A stretch of DNA of 64,000 nucleotides from Pseudomonas sihuiensis (GCF_900106015.1 NZ_LT629797.1:4030001-4094000); one strand, 5' to 3'; counted from the stretch's first letter, positions 32,931 through 42,900 are shown. Numbers and translations are program-made. The notes: generated from the sequence alone by a model not told the origin.

Positions 32931-33686
32931 ATGACCGTCTACTTTATCGGCGCCGGCCCCGGCGATCCCGAGCTGATTACCGTCAAGGGCCAGCGCCTGA
33001 TTCGTTCGTGCCCGGTGATCCTCTATGCCGGCTCGCTGGTGCCCGAGGCGGTCCTGCAAGGCCACAACGCCGAGCAGGTAATCAACACGGCCGAGCTGCA
33101 CCTGAGTGAGATCATTACGCTGCTGAGCCAGGCCCATAAGCGCGGCCAGGACGTGGCCCGCGTGCACTCCGGCGACCCTTCGCTGTACGGCGCTATCGGC
33201 GAGCAGATTCGCGAGCTGCGTGCTCTGGGCATCCCTTTCGAGATCATCCCCGGAGTGACTGCCACCGCCGCCTGCGCGGCCTTGCTGGAAAGCGAGCTGA
33301 CCCTGCCGGGCATCGCCCAGACCGTAATTCTCACCCGCTACGGCACCACTTCGCCGATGCCCGAGGGCGAGCAACTGCACGACCTGGCGCGGCACCGCGC
33401 AACCATGGCCATCCACCTCGGCGTGCGCCAGCTGCCGGCCATAGTCGGCGAACTGCTGCCGCACTACGGCGCCGACTGCCCCATCGCGGTTATCCACAGG
33501 GCCAGTTGGCCGGATCAGGACTGGGTGCTCGGCACCCTCGCCGATATCGAGACCAAGGTCGCAGCCAAGGGCTTTCGCCGCACGGCACTGATTCTGGTCG
33601 GGCGAGTGCTCGATCCGGGTGTCTTTGCCGAATCAGCGTTATATGACTCGGCGCATCGCCATCTTTATCGCCCTGGCAACGACTGA
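32931..33686 (+). CDS. cobM: Precorrin-4 C11-methyltransferase CobM
   Basis: 251 aa. CobM methylates precorrin-4 at C11 to give precorrin-5. Tetrapyrrole methylase motifs: FIGAGPGDPELITVKGQRLI at the N-terminus, RVHSGDPSLYGAIGEQI in the middle, IIPGVTATAACAALLESELT, and MAIHLGVRQLPAIVGELL. It is 34 bases after the nuclease-like gene and probably co-transcribed with cobE. It completes the methylase set seen in this window (CobI, J, M, F, L). Confidence 0.95.
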   Translation: MTVYFIGAGPGDPELITVKGQRLIRSCPVILYAGSLVPEAVLQGHNAEQVINTAELHLSEIITLLSQAHKRGQDVARVHSGDPSLYGAIGEQIRELRALGIPFEIIPGVTATAACAALLESELTLPGIAQTVILTRYGTTSPMPEGEQLHDLARHRATMAIHLGVRQLPAIVGELLPHYGADCPIAVIHRASWPDQDWVLGTLADIETKVAAKGFRRTALILVGRVLDPGVFAESALYDSAHRHLYRPGND

Positions 33687-33919
33687 GCCATCCGTCATCT
33701 GGCGAGAAACTGTGCAAAGCGCTGAAAGCCCCGTGATAGCTGACGCCTGAGAACTTATCAACAAGATAGGCCGAAGTTTATCCAGAGCTATTGTGAATAA
33801 CGATGCGACAAGGATCAGTTTTTGAACAACAGGCTGAGTAGCCCGATTTATCTGGGCTTCAGCCTGGTATCACAAGGATATCCACAAGATGATCCACGGC
33901 AACTGTTAGCAACTCACCC

Positions 33920-34150
33920 TCAGAGCTGCACCTCGACCCGCTTGATACCCAGAGCCCGCAGCTCCGGCATCAACTCATCCAGGCTGGCAAAGGTCTCGAC
34001 CTGCTCGGCCTCATCAACCAGAAAGAAGCTACGCCCTGCGCCTTTCTTGAAAAATACGATCCACTCAGCGGTATTGGCCGGATTGACCATGACCTGGGTA
34101 TCGAACACAACCCCCTCGCTCGTTCTGCGTTTCACATCCGCGCGCTTCAT
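33920..34150 (-). CDS. Small conserved protein, paralogue of the gene at 43855
   Basis: 76 aa. It contains VFDTQVMVNPANTAEWIVFF, KKGAGRSFFLVDEAEQVETF and LDELMPELRALGIKRVEVQL, suggesting a compact αβ fold. By eye about 43 of its 76 residues match the protein at 43855-44085 without gaps. I recognise no catalytic motif. It is divergent from the ParD-like/aminopeptidase pair. A role related to thiols or nucleic acid cannot be argued from the sequence; it is likely real because of the conserved paralogue and an AGGAGA-like ribosome site. Confidence 0.75.
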   Translation of the reverse strand: MKRADVKRRTSEGVVFDTQVMVNPANTAEWIVFFKKGAGRSFFLVDEAEQVETFASLDELMPELRALGIKRVEVQL

Positions 34151-34283
34151 CCTCTCTCCTGTTCCAGCGTGACTCAGATGATCCCACTGCCTGCATACGG
34201 CAGCGGATACGGCTCATAGTGTAAAGGATGAGGTGAGCACGCCTTGCTCACTGATGATCGGTGAGTGAAATCAGTCCCATAGT

Positions 34284-34313
34284 TATATATGCTTCATATA
34301 CGAATCATATATA
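34284..34313. promoter_or_regulatory. AT-rich inverted repeat before the ParD-like gene
   Basis: TATATATG at 34284-34291 and CATATATA at 34306-34313 are a perfect inverted repeat separated by 14 bases, ending seven bases before the AAGGAGG ribosome site region ends. Such a palindrome overlapping a promoter fits autorepression by a ribbon-helix-helix or similar antitoxin-type protein. Confidence 0.5.
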
Positions 34314-34324
34314 AGGAGGTATCC

Positions 34325-34537
34325 ATGGGCATCGTCAACATCGATGACGAGCTGCATGACCAAATCCGCCGGGCGAGCAGCGTCTCGGGCCGTTCGATCA
34401 ATGCACAGGCGGGTTTCTGGATTCGCATCGGCATGCTCTGCGAGATGAACCCGACGCTGAGCTTCAATGAGCTGATGTCCGCCGAGATGCGTGCAGCCGG
34501 CGTGGTGGTTCCGCCAAGAATGGCGGATGCCTCATGA
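34325..34537 (+). CDS. ParD-like antitoxin family protein
   Basis: 70 aa. MGIVNIDDELHDQIRRASSV, followed by SGRSINAQAGFWIRIGMLCE, is a short strand followed by two helices as in ribbon-helix-helix proteins; the family is known as ParD-like. It is preceded by a near-perfect AAGGAGGT and an AT-rich palindrome. It overlaps the methionine aminopeptidase gene by four bases (ATGA), not a ParE toxin. A DNA-binding autoregulator is the best inference. Confidence 0.78.
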   Translation: MGIVNIDDELHDQIRRASSVSGRSINAQAGFWIRIGMLCEMNPTLSFNELMSAEMRAAGVVVPPRMADAS

Positions 34538-35313
34538 GCAAGACACCGCAACAGATCGCCCTGATGGCGGAATCCGGCAGGTTGCTGGCGTCCGTGTTCG
34601 GCTACCTGGATCGCCTGGATCTGCTCGGCATGTCGACCCTGCAGGTCAACGACCTTGTGGATAACTACATCGTGGGTGAACTCAAGGCGCGCCCGGCGAG
34701 CAAGGGCCAGTATGGTTTCGCCTACGCCATGAACACGTCACGCAACGAGGTGGTGTGCCATGGAGTCCCCAGCGCCGACGATATCCTGCGCGATGGCGAT
34801 CTGGTGAATTTCGATATCACCCTGGAGAAGAACGGCTATATCGCCGATTCGAGCAAGACCTACCTGATCGGCAAGGTGTCGGACCAGGCTCGTCAGCTGG
34901 CCGAAGTCACCTATGAGGCGATGTGCAAGGGCATCGAAGCCGTCAGACCCGGCGCCCGCCTCGGCGATATCGGTCATGCCATCGAACGCCATGCCCGCGC
35001 CCATCGCTACTCGGTGGTCAGGGAGTATTGCGGCCACGGCATCGGCCGGGAAATGCACGAGCCACCCGAAGTACTGCACTGGGGCAAAGCCGGCACCGGC
35101 CTGACCCTGCGCGAAGGCATGACCTTCACCATCGAACCCATGCTCAACCGGGGAACGGCGGACGTGCGTACCCTGCGCGACGGCTGGACGGTGGTGACCC
35201 GCGACGGCCAGCTCTCGGCACAATTCGAACATACCGTGGCGGTCACCCGCGACGGTGTTCGCGTCCTTACGCTGCGCCCCGAAGAGCTGCACCTGAGCAG
35301 AATTTCGGCGTGA
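34534..35313 (+). CDS. map: Type I methionine aminopeptidase coupled to a ParD-like protein
   Basis: 259 aa. It removes the initiator methionine from nascent proteins. Metal ligands are visible: FDITLEKNGYIADSSKTY (two Asp), CGHGIGREMHEPPEV (His), FTIEPMLN (Glu) and QFEHTVAV (Glu); CHGVP is the substrate-binding His. The housekeeping map gene of pseudomonads normally lies next to rpsB; this copy sits in a variable region behind a ParD-like gene, so it is probably an additional copy with a special role. Translation is coupled to the upstream gene. Confidence 0.88.
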   Translation: MSKTPQQIALMAESGRLLASVFGYLDRLDLLGMSTLQVNDLVDNYIVGELKARPASKGQYGFAYAMNTSRNEVVCHGVPSADDILRDGDLVNFDITLEKNGYIADSSKTYLIGKVSDQARQLAEVTYEAMCKGIEAVRPGARLGDIGHAIERHARAHRYSVVREYCGHGIGREMHEPPEVLHWGKAGTGLTLREGMTFTIEPMLNRGTADVRTLRDGWTVVTRDGQLSAQFEHTVAVTRDGVRVLTLRPEELHLSRISA

Positions 35314-36010
35314 TGGAAACGCAAAAGCCCGTCCAGATGGACGGTGGATACCCAGAATATAGTTTGACATAGAGGGCCGCAAAATCCGCTAGCTTCAGCG
35401 CTAGGGCCTGCCACAACAACCGAAACATAGTTTGACACAGCCTAACGCGCCCGCCCAAAAAGCCCCACCGCAGCCAAGAATAAAGTTTGACACAGCCAGC
35501 CCCCGCCTCACACGTGCCCTACACACATGCCGCGTGCCATAAACAAGGATCGCAGCCCACTGCCGCTGGATCGAGATACCGTCCATTGAATTGGCTTAAG
35601 GGAGTACCGCGTGGGCTTGGTGATCCAGATATGGGGCCCATCATGATGGTAGTCAGCGGGTGCCAGAACCCTGAGACGGCTCAGGGGTGCCATCACTGAC
35701 CACCCCTTGGACATCCTAGTGGCGATGAACCTTGTCGTTGGCTACAAAGCTCAGCATTGAATTGTCCACGCACACGATGGCGTGTGGGTATTCTCAAGAA
35801 AGTCAGGCGCCAAAGCGTGATGTCACTAGGCTACAATCAGTCGTAGTGCACACGCTCGACCATCATCAGAATCTCGTGATGCCCAGCCCGAAATACGGAT
35901 ATTTCAATGCCACGTCCGCCGCACCTCAACTACCTCTGTCCCCGTCGCCGAGTGCTTGTCCAGCGAGCAGGCACCTTGGCGCGCGTCGCCGATAGGAATC
36001 TCGACTGTCT
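35314..36010. other. Intergenic region between map and the helicase operon
   Basis: About 700 bases without a convincing gene. It holds three TTTGACA repeats (separate entry), a short palindrome GCTAGCTTCAGCGCTAG near 35389, and a possible −10 box TACAAT at 35832-35837. Short open frames here have no ribosome sites and no family features. Base composition is mixed and the segment looks like an assembly of insertion remnants. Confidence 0.6.
35361..35492. repeat. Three iterated AGTTTGACA repeats
   Basis: ATATAGTTTGACATAG, ACATAGTTTGACACAGCC and ATAAAGTTTGACACAGCC occur with AGTTTGACA starting at 35361, 35429 and 35484, all in the same orientation, 68 and 55 bases apart. Read on the other strand they become TGTCAAACT. 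Such spaced repeats resemble multiple transposase-binding sites at one end of an IS21-, Tn7- or Tn5053-type element. No transposase is present next to them. Confidence 0.6.
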
Positions 36011-37864
36011 ATGAATTATTTCACCGAAACGGCAGCCAATATCCTTGGCAATAAAAAGCTGCGTAGCCCCCAGATCGAGGCCTATATCAAGGCGCAGGAG
36101 CATTTCGAGAACTCCAACGAGGATGCACTAATCGTCCTGCCGACAGGGACGGGCAAAAGCGGGCTGATCTCCATCGTACCTTTCGGCCTGGCAAAGGGAC
36201 GTGTGTTGATCATTACACCAGGCCTGGTCACCAAGCAGAGCATTCGACGGACACAGGAGCTGCTAGAAGACAACTTCTGGATCAATTTCGATGTGATTTT
36301 CAGTGCCGAGGATCTGCCGGTCACATGCGAATTTACGTCTGATACCCATCAGGCCAGCCTTGAGCAAGCCCACTTCGTCTATTCGAACATCCAGCAGGTA
36401 TACAACGAGCGCGGACAGTCACTGACGAAGCGGGTGCCGTCCGACTTCTTCGACCTCATCATCATTGATGAGGGGCACCATGCGCCGGCACGTAGCTGGC
36501 AAAAGACCCTGGCCCACTTTTCCAAGGCTAAGAAGATCTTTGTGACTGGTACGCCGTTCCGCGGCGACAACCAAGAAGTGCCAGGAAAACTGATCCATAA
36601 GACGCCTCTCTCCGAGGTGATGCGTGATCGGTATGTTAAGTGGCTGAGGAAAGAGACCGTAAATGCTCATGAGCTTTACTTCACCGTCACCGAGCAGCCA
36701 GGTGTTCGGCTCTCCAAAGAGCAAGTCCTCGAATTCAAGGACCGAGAGTGGGTAGAGCGCAGCGTAGCCTTGTCTCCAGAATGCTCAATGGACGTAATCA
36801 ACCTAAGCATTCAGAAACTGGATGAGCTCCGGAAAACCTCTCCGGACGTGCCACACAAGATTCTCGCTGTCGGTTGCAGCATCACCCACGCCGAGGACCT
36901 GCGCACCTGGTATCAATCCAAGAACCTGACTGCAGCTGTAGTGCACAGCGACATGGAGTTAGCAGATATCGATGCGGCATTCCGGGTAATCGATAACCAC
37001 CAGTGCGATGTCGTTATCTCCGTGAACATGTTGATGGAAGGCTACGACCATCGTTACCTCACTGTTCTGGCCCTCTTCCGTCCCTACCGAAGCGAAAATG
37101 CCTTCGCACAAATTGTGGGCAGGGTTTTGCGGGCGATCCCAGCCGACGAGATCACGGCTTTTGAGATCGATAACAACGCCGTGGTGATCTATCACCAGGA
37201 GACCGGCTTGGATTCGATGTGGACTGCCTTCCAGACTGAGGTTGATCGGGCCAAACACCAGCGCACCCGCGACTACACAATCACGGACGAGGACTACACG
37301 CGCAAAGAGCAGAACCTGGGTGGTGTTTCCAGCTCCGAAGCATTTGTGAGTGACCGTGACTCCTACCTTGGAGATCTGGACTTCAACAAGATATTTTCGG
37401 AGAAACGGGCCGAAGTCGAGTCCATCGCAACGCAGAAGGTCCAGGCGCTTCCGGGGATTGAGGGCTATGACGCGGATGTTCTTGCACAGCTCAAGAACGT
37501 CTTCCTGAGTGCTGAGACAAAGAAAGCAGCTCAGATCATAGACCCCAACCTCGTGGAGAAGCGGCCTGAAATCGCGCGTAAGCAACTCCGCGAGATCCTT
37601 ACCAAGAAGGCTCAGGACGAGGTCGCAACATTGCTCAGCGATCTGCAAATCGAAGAAAAAGCTTCTACCCTTTATCCGATATTCAAAAACCACCTACCGA
37701 TGGCGAAACCCAACATGCCTAACGACGGTATACTGGTGAGCTTTATCTACACCAAGCTGGTGAAGAAATTCGGTAGGGTTGCTGACCGTGACAACAGCTC
37801 ACTGACCAAGTCGATTGAGTACGTGGTAGTGATCATCGATGAATTAAGGAGAATGCTGAAATGA
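36011..37864 (+). CDS. DEAD/DEAH-type SF2 helicase of a two-gene island operon
   Basis: 617 aa. Superfamily 2 motifs: PTGTGKS (residues 44-50, Walker A), IIDEGHH (151-157, motif II), VTGTPFR (178-184, motif III), SVNMLMEGYDH (motif V) and QIVGRVLR (367-374, motif VI). The core is close to that of restriction-type (UvrB/Res-like) helicases, followed by a ~230-residue C-terminal domain of unknown kind. The 3' end overlaps a small gene by four bases. Context (IS remnants, repeats, lower GC) suggests transfer. Defence against phage or plasmids is possible but not shown. Confidence 0.85.
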   Translation: MNYFTETAANILGNKKLRSPQIEAYIKAQEHFENSNEDALIVLPTGTGKSGLISIVPFGLAKGRVLIITPGLVTKQSIRRTQELLEDNFWINFDVIFSAEDLPVTCEFTSDTHQASLEQAHFVYSNIQQVYNERGQSLTKRVPSDFFDLIIIDEGHHAPARSWQKTLAHFSKAKKIFVTGTPFRGDNQEVPGKLIHKTPLSEVMRDRYVKWLRKETVNAHELYFTVTEQPGVRLSKEQVLEFKDREWVERSVALSPECSMDVINLSIQKLDELRKTSPDVPHKILAVGCSITHAEDLRTWYQSKNLTAAVVHSDMELADIDAAFRVIDNHQCDVVISVNMLMEGYDHRYLTVLALFRPYRSENAFAQIVGRVLRAIPADEITAFEIDNNAVVIYHQETGLDSMWTAFQTEVDRAKHQRTRDYTITDEDYTRKEQNLGGVSSSEAFVSDRDSYLGDLDFNKIFSEKRAEVESIATQKVQALPGIEGYDADVLAQLKNVFLSAETKKAAQIIDPNLVEKRPEIARKQLREILTKKAQDEVATLLSDLQIEEKASTLYPIFKNHLPMAKPNMPNDGILVSFIYTKLVKKFGRVADRDNSSLTKSIEYVVVIIDELRRMLK

Positions 37865-38289
37865 GTCTAGAATCCATCAGAATACTGGTTGATGAGCTCT
37901 CGACTCTCCACGTAACCCGTGGCGTTCAGCCCAGCGAACTTATCGACAATCTCTTCGAAGATGACTACGTCGAGTCCTCGGCGCGAAAGACATCGCAGGG
38001 GCTGGTGTTCGAGCTGGTCTTCTCGGAGCAAGATGAAGACGGATCGTCGAGCAAGGTCACCATGCGCTATACCTACGATCGCAGCCGTTATCTGGTACTT
38101 GTCGAGCAGAAGATGACGGCCAAGCGGTTCAGTACTCAATGGGATCGTACCCACGCCGTCCTGGAGCGGCTCGGCAAACTTGAAGCGCTGCTCGCTGACC
38201 AGCTACCGCGAGAGAAAGTCGCCGCAATCCTATCAACCATGCCCCAAGACTACCTTGCCCTTGCCCCGCAACTGCGGCTGGTGGCCTAA
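37861..38289 (+). CDS. Protein of unknown function coupled to the island helicase
   Basis: 142 aa. MSLESIRILVDELSTLHVTR, VQPSELIDNLFEDDYVESSA and SKVTMRYTYDRSRYLVLVEQ suggest an αβ domain, followed by a C-terminal helical region (TQWDRTHAVLERLGKLEALL). No catalytic residues or known domain could be recognised. The start codon overlaps the helicase stop (ATGA), so the two products are probably made together and may interact. Confidence 0.75.
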   Translation: MSLESIRILVDELSTLHVTRGVQPSELIDNLFEDDYVESSARKTSQGLVFELVFSEQDEDGSSSKVTMRYTYDRSRYLVLVEQKMTAKRFSTQWDRTHAVLERLGKLEALLADQLPREKVAAILSTMPQDYLALAPQLRLVA

Positions 38290-38384
38290 CCCTAGCCAGT
38301 CATTCCACTGCGACCGATGCTCAACCAGCCATGATATCGCCGCAGTGAATCTGCTCGACATACTTGTACTGTTGGCGCTGATGG

Positions 38385-38765
38385 AAAATTGACCCACCCT
38401 GCCGATTGAAATTTGACCCAGGGCGGATTGCTGATTTTGTTACCAGCAACTGTGGATAAGTCTACCAGCGCAGCTGCTTTTGAACCCACTCCCTCGCTGT
38501 CCCAGTTCAGCTGTTGAAGACCTGCCACATGCAGCCATGCAGCAGGCCGTCGTCACCATGAAATCAGAACGACTCATCGTCCTCCGGTTCCTGGCCGCCC
38601 TTACGCTTTCGCTCCCGTGATTTGATCTTGGCCTGGGCCGCCAAGCTACTGTGTTGCAGGCGATAGGACTCGTTACCGGTTTCGACGATGTGGCAGTGGT
38701 GGGTCAGCCGATCCAGCAGGGCGGTGGTCATCTTGGCGTCGCCGAACACGCCCATGGAGATCGCA
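38385..38765 (-). mobile_element. IS21-family remnant (end repeats plus istB 3' fragment)
   Basis: Two ATTGACCCA/TTTGACCCA repeats at about 38390-38420 look like the multiple end repeats of an IS21-type element. Behind them, on the minus strand (38564-38755), is a frame ending [30 protein letters not shown] and an acidic tail, the C-terminus of an IstB ATPase. The rest of istB and all of istA are missing; the remnant stops abruptly at about 38765, some 80 bases before the RND adaptor gene. Confidence 0.75.
38564..38755 (-). pseudogene. istB C-terminal fragment
   Basis: About 63 residues, beginning [20 protein letters not shown], as at the end of the AAA-type helper ATPase IstB (normally about 250 residues). 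Its upstream part, including the Walker A motif, has been deleted. It would not function; it marks a past IS21-family insertion at the border of the variable island. Confidence 0.75.
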
Positions 38766-38845
38766 GCAATTACCCCCTAAACTCTCGGCCATACGCACTC
38801 GATTGGGTGCGACCTTCTATTGTGTCGTTATCAGGGATAGTCATC

Positions 38846-39940
38846 TTGAACCTACGCCCCCTCCTCTGTCTGTGCCTACCGGCCAGCCTGCTACTGGTCG
38901 GCTGCGACCAGGCACCCGCCCCCCAGGAACAGGCACCGCGCCTGGTCAAGCTGTTTACCGTGGAAGACCCCGCCAGCGAGCGCCTGCGCGAATTCCCCGC
39001 CCGCCTCAAGGCCACCGAGGAAGCCGAGCTGTCCTTTCGCATCGGCGGCCAGCTGAAGACGCTGGAGGTGCGGCAGGGCCAGCCGGTCAAGCGCGGCCAG
39101 CTGATTGCCAGCATCGAAGACACCGACCAGCGTCTGCGGGTACGTGATCGCCAGGCCAGCTTCGACCTGGCCAACGCCCAGTTCAAGCGCATTGCTCAAC
39201 TGCTTGAGCGGCAGATGATTTCCCGCTCCGAATATGACCAGCGCAAGGCCGCCCTCGACTCGGCCAGCGCTGCCCTGAGCCTGGCTCGTCAGGAGCTGGA
39301 CTACACCCGCATCCTCGCACCCTTCGACGGTGTAGCGGCCAACACCCATGTGGATAACTTCCAGGTGGTGCAGGCCAAGCAACCTATCGTCACCTTGCAG
39401 AGCGGCGACAGCCTGGATGTGCTGTTCCAGATGCCGGAAAACCTGCTGACCAACCTGCGCAGTCGTGAAGACAGCGTGGGCTATCACCCCAGCGTGATTC
39501 TCGACAGCCTGCCGGATCGCGAATTCGAGGCGGTGTACAAGGAACACAGCACCCAGCCAGACCCCAAGACCCTGACCTATCAGGTCACCCTGTCCATGCC
39601 TCGCCCCGAGGAGCTCAACCTGCTGCCGGGCATGAGCGCCACGGTCAAGATCGATTTCGCCAAAATCAGCCGCAACCCGGACAATCGCCTGCTGGTGCCG
39701 GTGGAGGCGGTATTCAGCCCGGATAGCGTCGCCGCCGAAGTCAAGCAGGTATGGGTGGCGCGCGAGCAGGACGGCACGTTGCGCCTCACCGCGCGCCAGG
39801 TCGAAGTCGGCCAGCTGACCCGTAACGGTATCGAAGTGCTCAGCGGCATCGAGCCCGGCGAGCAGATCGTCGCCGTCGGTGGCGCCGAACTGGAGGAAGG
39901 CCAGGCAGTGCGGCCCTGGGTACGCGAGCGGGGGCTGTAA
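38846..39940 (+). CDS. RND efflux periplasmic adaptor (membrane fusion) lipoprotein
   Basis: 364 aa from a TTG at 38846. The N-terminus LCLPASLLLVGC with Cys at position 20 is a lipoprotein signal. The adaptor features follow: FRIGGQLKTLEVRQGQPVKR (lipoyl half motif), IASIEDTDQRLRVRDRQASF, a coiled-coil hairpin (~85-155), LDYTRILAPFDGVAANTHVD, and a β-barrel C-terminus. It links an inner-membrane RND pump to an outer-membrane channel. Its stop is directly followed by the pump's ATG. The TTG has AGGGA upstream; IS debris lies just before its promoter region. Confidence 0.87.
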   Translation: MNLRPLLCLCLPASLLLVGCDQAPAPQEQAPRLVKLFTVEDPASERLREFPARLKATEEAELSFRIGGQLKTLEVRQGQPVKRGQLIASIEDTDQRLRVRDRQASFDLANAQFKRIAQLLERQMISRSEYDQRKAALDSASAALSLARQELDYTRILAPFDGVAANTHVDNFQVVQAKQPIVTLQSGDSLDVLFQMPENLLTNLRSREDSVGYHPSVILDSLPDREFEAVYKEHSTQPDPKTLTYQVTLSMPRPEELNLLPGMSATVKIDFAKISRNPDNRLLVPVEAVFSPDSVAAEVKQVWVAREQDGTLRLTARQVEVGQLTRNGIEVLSGIEPGEQIVAVGGAELEEGQAVRPWVRERGL

Positions 39941-42900
39941 ATGGATATCGCCGGTTATTTTATCCAGCGCCGCGTCACCAGCTGGCTGGTCACCCTGGTG
40001 CTGGGCATCGGCGGGTTGATGGCCTTTCTCGGCATCGGCCGCCTGGAAGACCCCTCCTTCACCCTGAAAAACGCCATGGTCATCACCAGCTACCCCGGCG
40101 CCTCGCCGCAGCAGGTGGAAGAGGAAGTCAGCTATCCCCTGGAAAACGCCATTCAGCAGCTGCCCTCGATCAAGAAGGTCACCTCCATCTCCAGCGCCGG
40201 GCTCTCGCAGATCAGCCTGGAGCTGCACAGCCAGTACAAGGCCGAGCAGATCCCGCAGATCTGGGACGAATTGCGGCGCAAGATCAACGACCTGCAGCCC
40301 AGCCTGCCACCGGGAGTCAACCCGCCGCAGATCCGCGACGACTTCAGTGATGTATTCGGCTTCTTCCTGCTGGTCACCGGCGAAGGCTACAGCGCCCAGG
40401 AGCTGCGCGACTTCGCCGACTACCTGCGCCGTGAACTGGTGTTGCTGCCTGGCGTAGGCAAGGTCAGCCTGGCCGGCGCCCGCCAGGAGCAGGTGCAGGT
40501 GGAAATCTCGCGCAGCAAGATGAGCACCCTGGGTATCGCCCCGCAGCGCCTGGCCCAGGTGCTCAGCCAGCAGAACGTGGTGTCCAACGCCGGGCGCATT
40601 CTGGTCGGCAGCGAGTCGATCCGCCTGCACCCCACTGGCGAGCTGCAGGATGTGCGCGAGCTGGAGCGCCTGATCATCAGCGACCCGGGCAGCGCGCAGC
40701 AGGTCACTCTCGGCGATATCGCCCAGGTCAGCCGCGGCTTTAGCGAAACACCGGGCAACCTCTACCGCATGAACGGCCAGCCGGCCCTGACCCTGGGCGT
40801 TTCCTTCGCACCCAAGGTCAACGTGGTGGATGTCGGCGCGACGATCAACGCGCGCCTGGCCGAACTGGACGCCCAGCGCCCGGCCGGTATGCAGTTGCAG
40901 GTGTTCTACGACCAGGCCGCCGAAGTGCAGGCCTCGGTGCAGGGTTTCGTGATCAACTTCGTCGCCTCGGTGGCCATCGTGATCGTCGTGCTGCTGATCT
41001 TTATGGGCCTGCGCAGCGGCCTGCTGATCGGCCTGATCCTGGCCCTCACGGTGCTCGGCAGCTTTATCTTTATGCGCCTGCTGGGCATCGAGCTGCAGCG
41101 CATTTCCCTCGGTGCCCTGGTGATCGCCCTGGGTATGCTGGTGGACAACGCCATCGTTATCGTCGAAGGCATTCTGGTCGGCCGTCAACGCGGCCAGAGC
41201 ACCCTGGAGGCAGCGCGGGGCATCGTCCGCCAGACCAATCTGCCGCTGCTCGGCGCCACCCTGATCGCCATCATCGCCTTCGCCCCCATCGGCCTGTCGG
41301 ACGACTCCACCGGCGAGTTCTGCCTGTCGCTGTTCCAGGTGCTGATGATCTCCCTGCTGCTCAGCTGGGTGACTGCCATCACCCTGACGCCGTTCTTCGC
41401 CAGCCTGTTCTTCCGCGATAACCAGACCCTGACCGGCCAGGATCAGGGCGACCCCTACGGCGGGGTGATCTTCACCAGCTACCGGCGCCTGCTCGACTTC
41501 GCCCTGCACCGCCGTAGCCTCACTCTGGGCATGCTGGTGGTATTGCTGGTGGTGGCCATTGCCGGCTTCGGCAAGGTGCGCCAGAGCTTCTTTCCGCCGT
41601 CCAATACGCCGATGTTCTTTATCGACCTGTGGCTACCCCAGGGCACTGATATCCGCTACACCGAGCAGCTGGTGGCCGAACTGGATCAGCATGTACTGGA
41701 GCAGGAAGGGGTGACCACGGTCAGCAGCACAATCGGTCAGGGCGCCCTGCGTTTTATCCTCACCTACTCACCGCAGAAGCAGTACCCCAACTACGCTCAG
41801 CTGCTGGTGCGCACCGACAACCTGGAGCGCATCGAGCCGCTGATCAACCAGTTGGAACTGCATGTCGCCGAGCAGTACCCGCAGATCAAGCCCAAGTTCA
41901 AGCAACTGATGCTCGGCCCCGGCAACGACAGCAAGATCGAGGCGCGCTTCAGCGGCCCCGACCCCGACGAACTGCGCCGCCTGGGAGGCGAGGTCAGCCG
42001 TCTGATGCGCCAGGACCCGGTAGCCAATGCAGTGATGCACGACTGGTATGAGCGCACCAAGCTGGTCCGCCCGCAATTCGCCGAGGCCCGCGCCCGCGAA
42101 CTGGGGGTGGACAAGAGTGAGCTGGATGACCTGCTGCGCATGAGCTTCTCCGGCATGAATGTCGGCCTGTACCGCGACGGCACCCGCCTGCTGCCAATAG
42201 TCGCGCGCACCCCGGACAACGAGCGGCTGAATGCCGACAGCCTGAGTGACCTGCAGATCTGGAGCAACGCCCGGGGCGGCTACCTGCCCATCGAACAGGT
42301 GCTGCTGGGCTTTAACACCGAGTGGGAAGACCCGCTGATCATGCGTCTGGATCGCAAACGCACGCTCACCGTACAGGCCGATCCTTCCCTGCTCAGCGGC
42401 GAAACCGCAGCCCAGCTGTTCCAGCGCCTCAAGCCGCAGATCGAGGCCATCCCCCTGCCCGAGGGTTACAGCCTGGAATGGGGCGGCGAGTATGAAAGCT
42501 CCCGCGATGCGCAAGGTGCAGTGTTCGGTAGCCTGCCGCTGGGTTATCTGGTGATGTTTATGATCACCATTTTGCTCTTCGACTCGTTCAAGCGCGCCAC
42601 CGTGATCTGGCTCACCGTGCCCCTGGCGATGATCGGCGTGACCCTGGGCTTTCTGCTGACCGGCATCCCCTTCGGCTTTATGGCCCTGCTCGGCCTGCTT
42701 AGCCTGAGCGGTATGCTGGTGAAGAACGGCATCGTCCTGGTGGACGAAATCCAGCTGCAGCTGGCCAGCGGCAAGGATGCCCTGCAAGCCGTGGAAGACG
42801 CCTCGATCAGCCGCGTGCGCCCGGTGGCCATGGCCGCCCTGACCACCATCCTGGGCATGAGCCCGCTGCTGACCGATGCCTTCTTCCAGAGCATGGCGGT

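Noticed and set aside
38891..41509. 872-aa minus-strand reading frame opposite the RND genes
   Set aside because: Antisense shadow of the adaptor and pump; composition-biased and without recognisable motifs.
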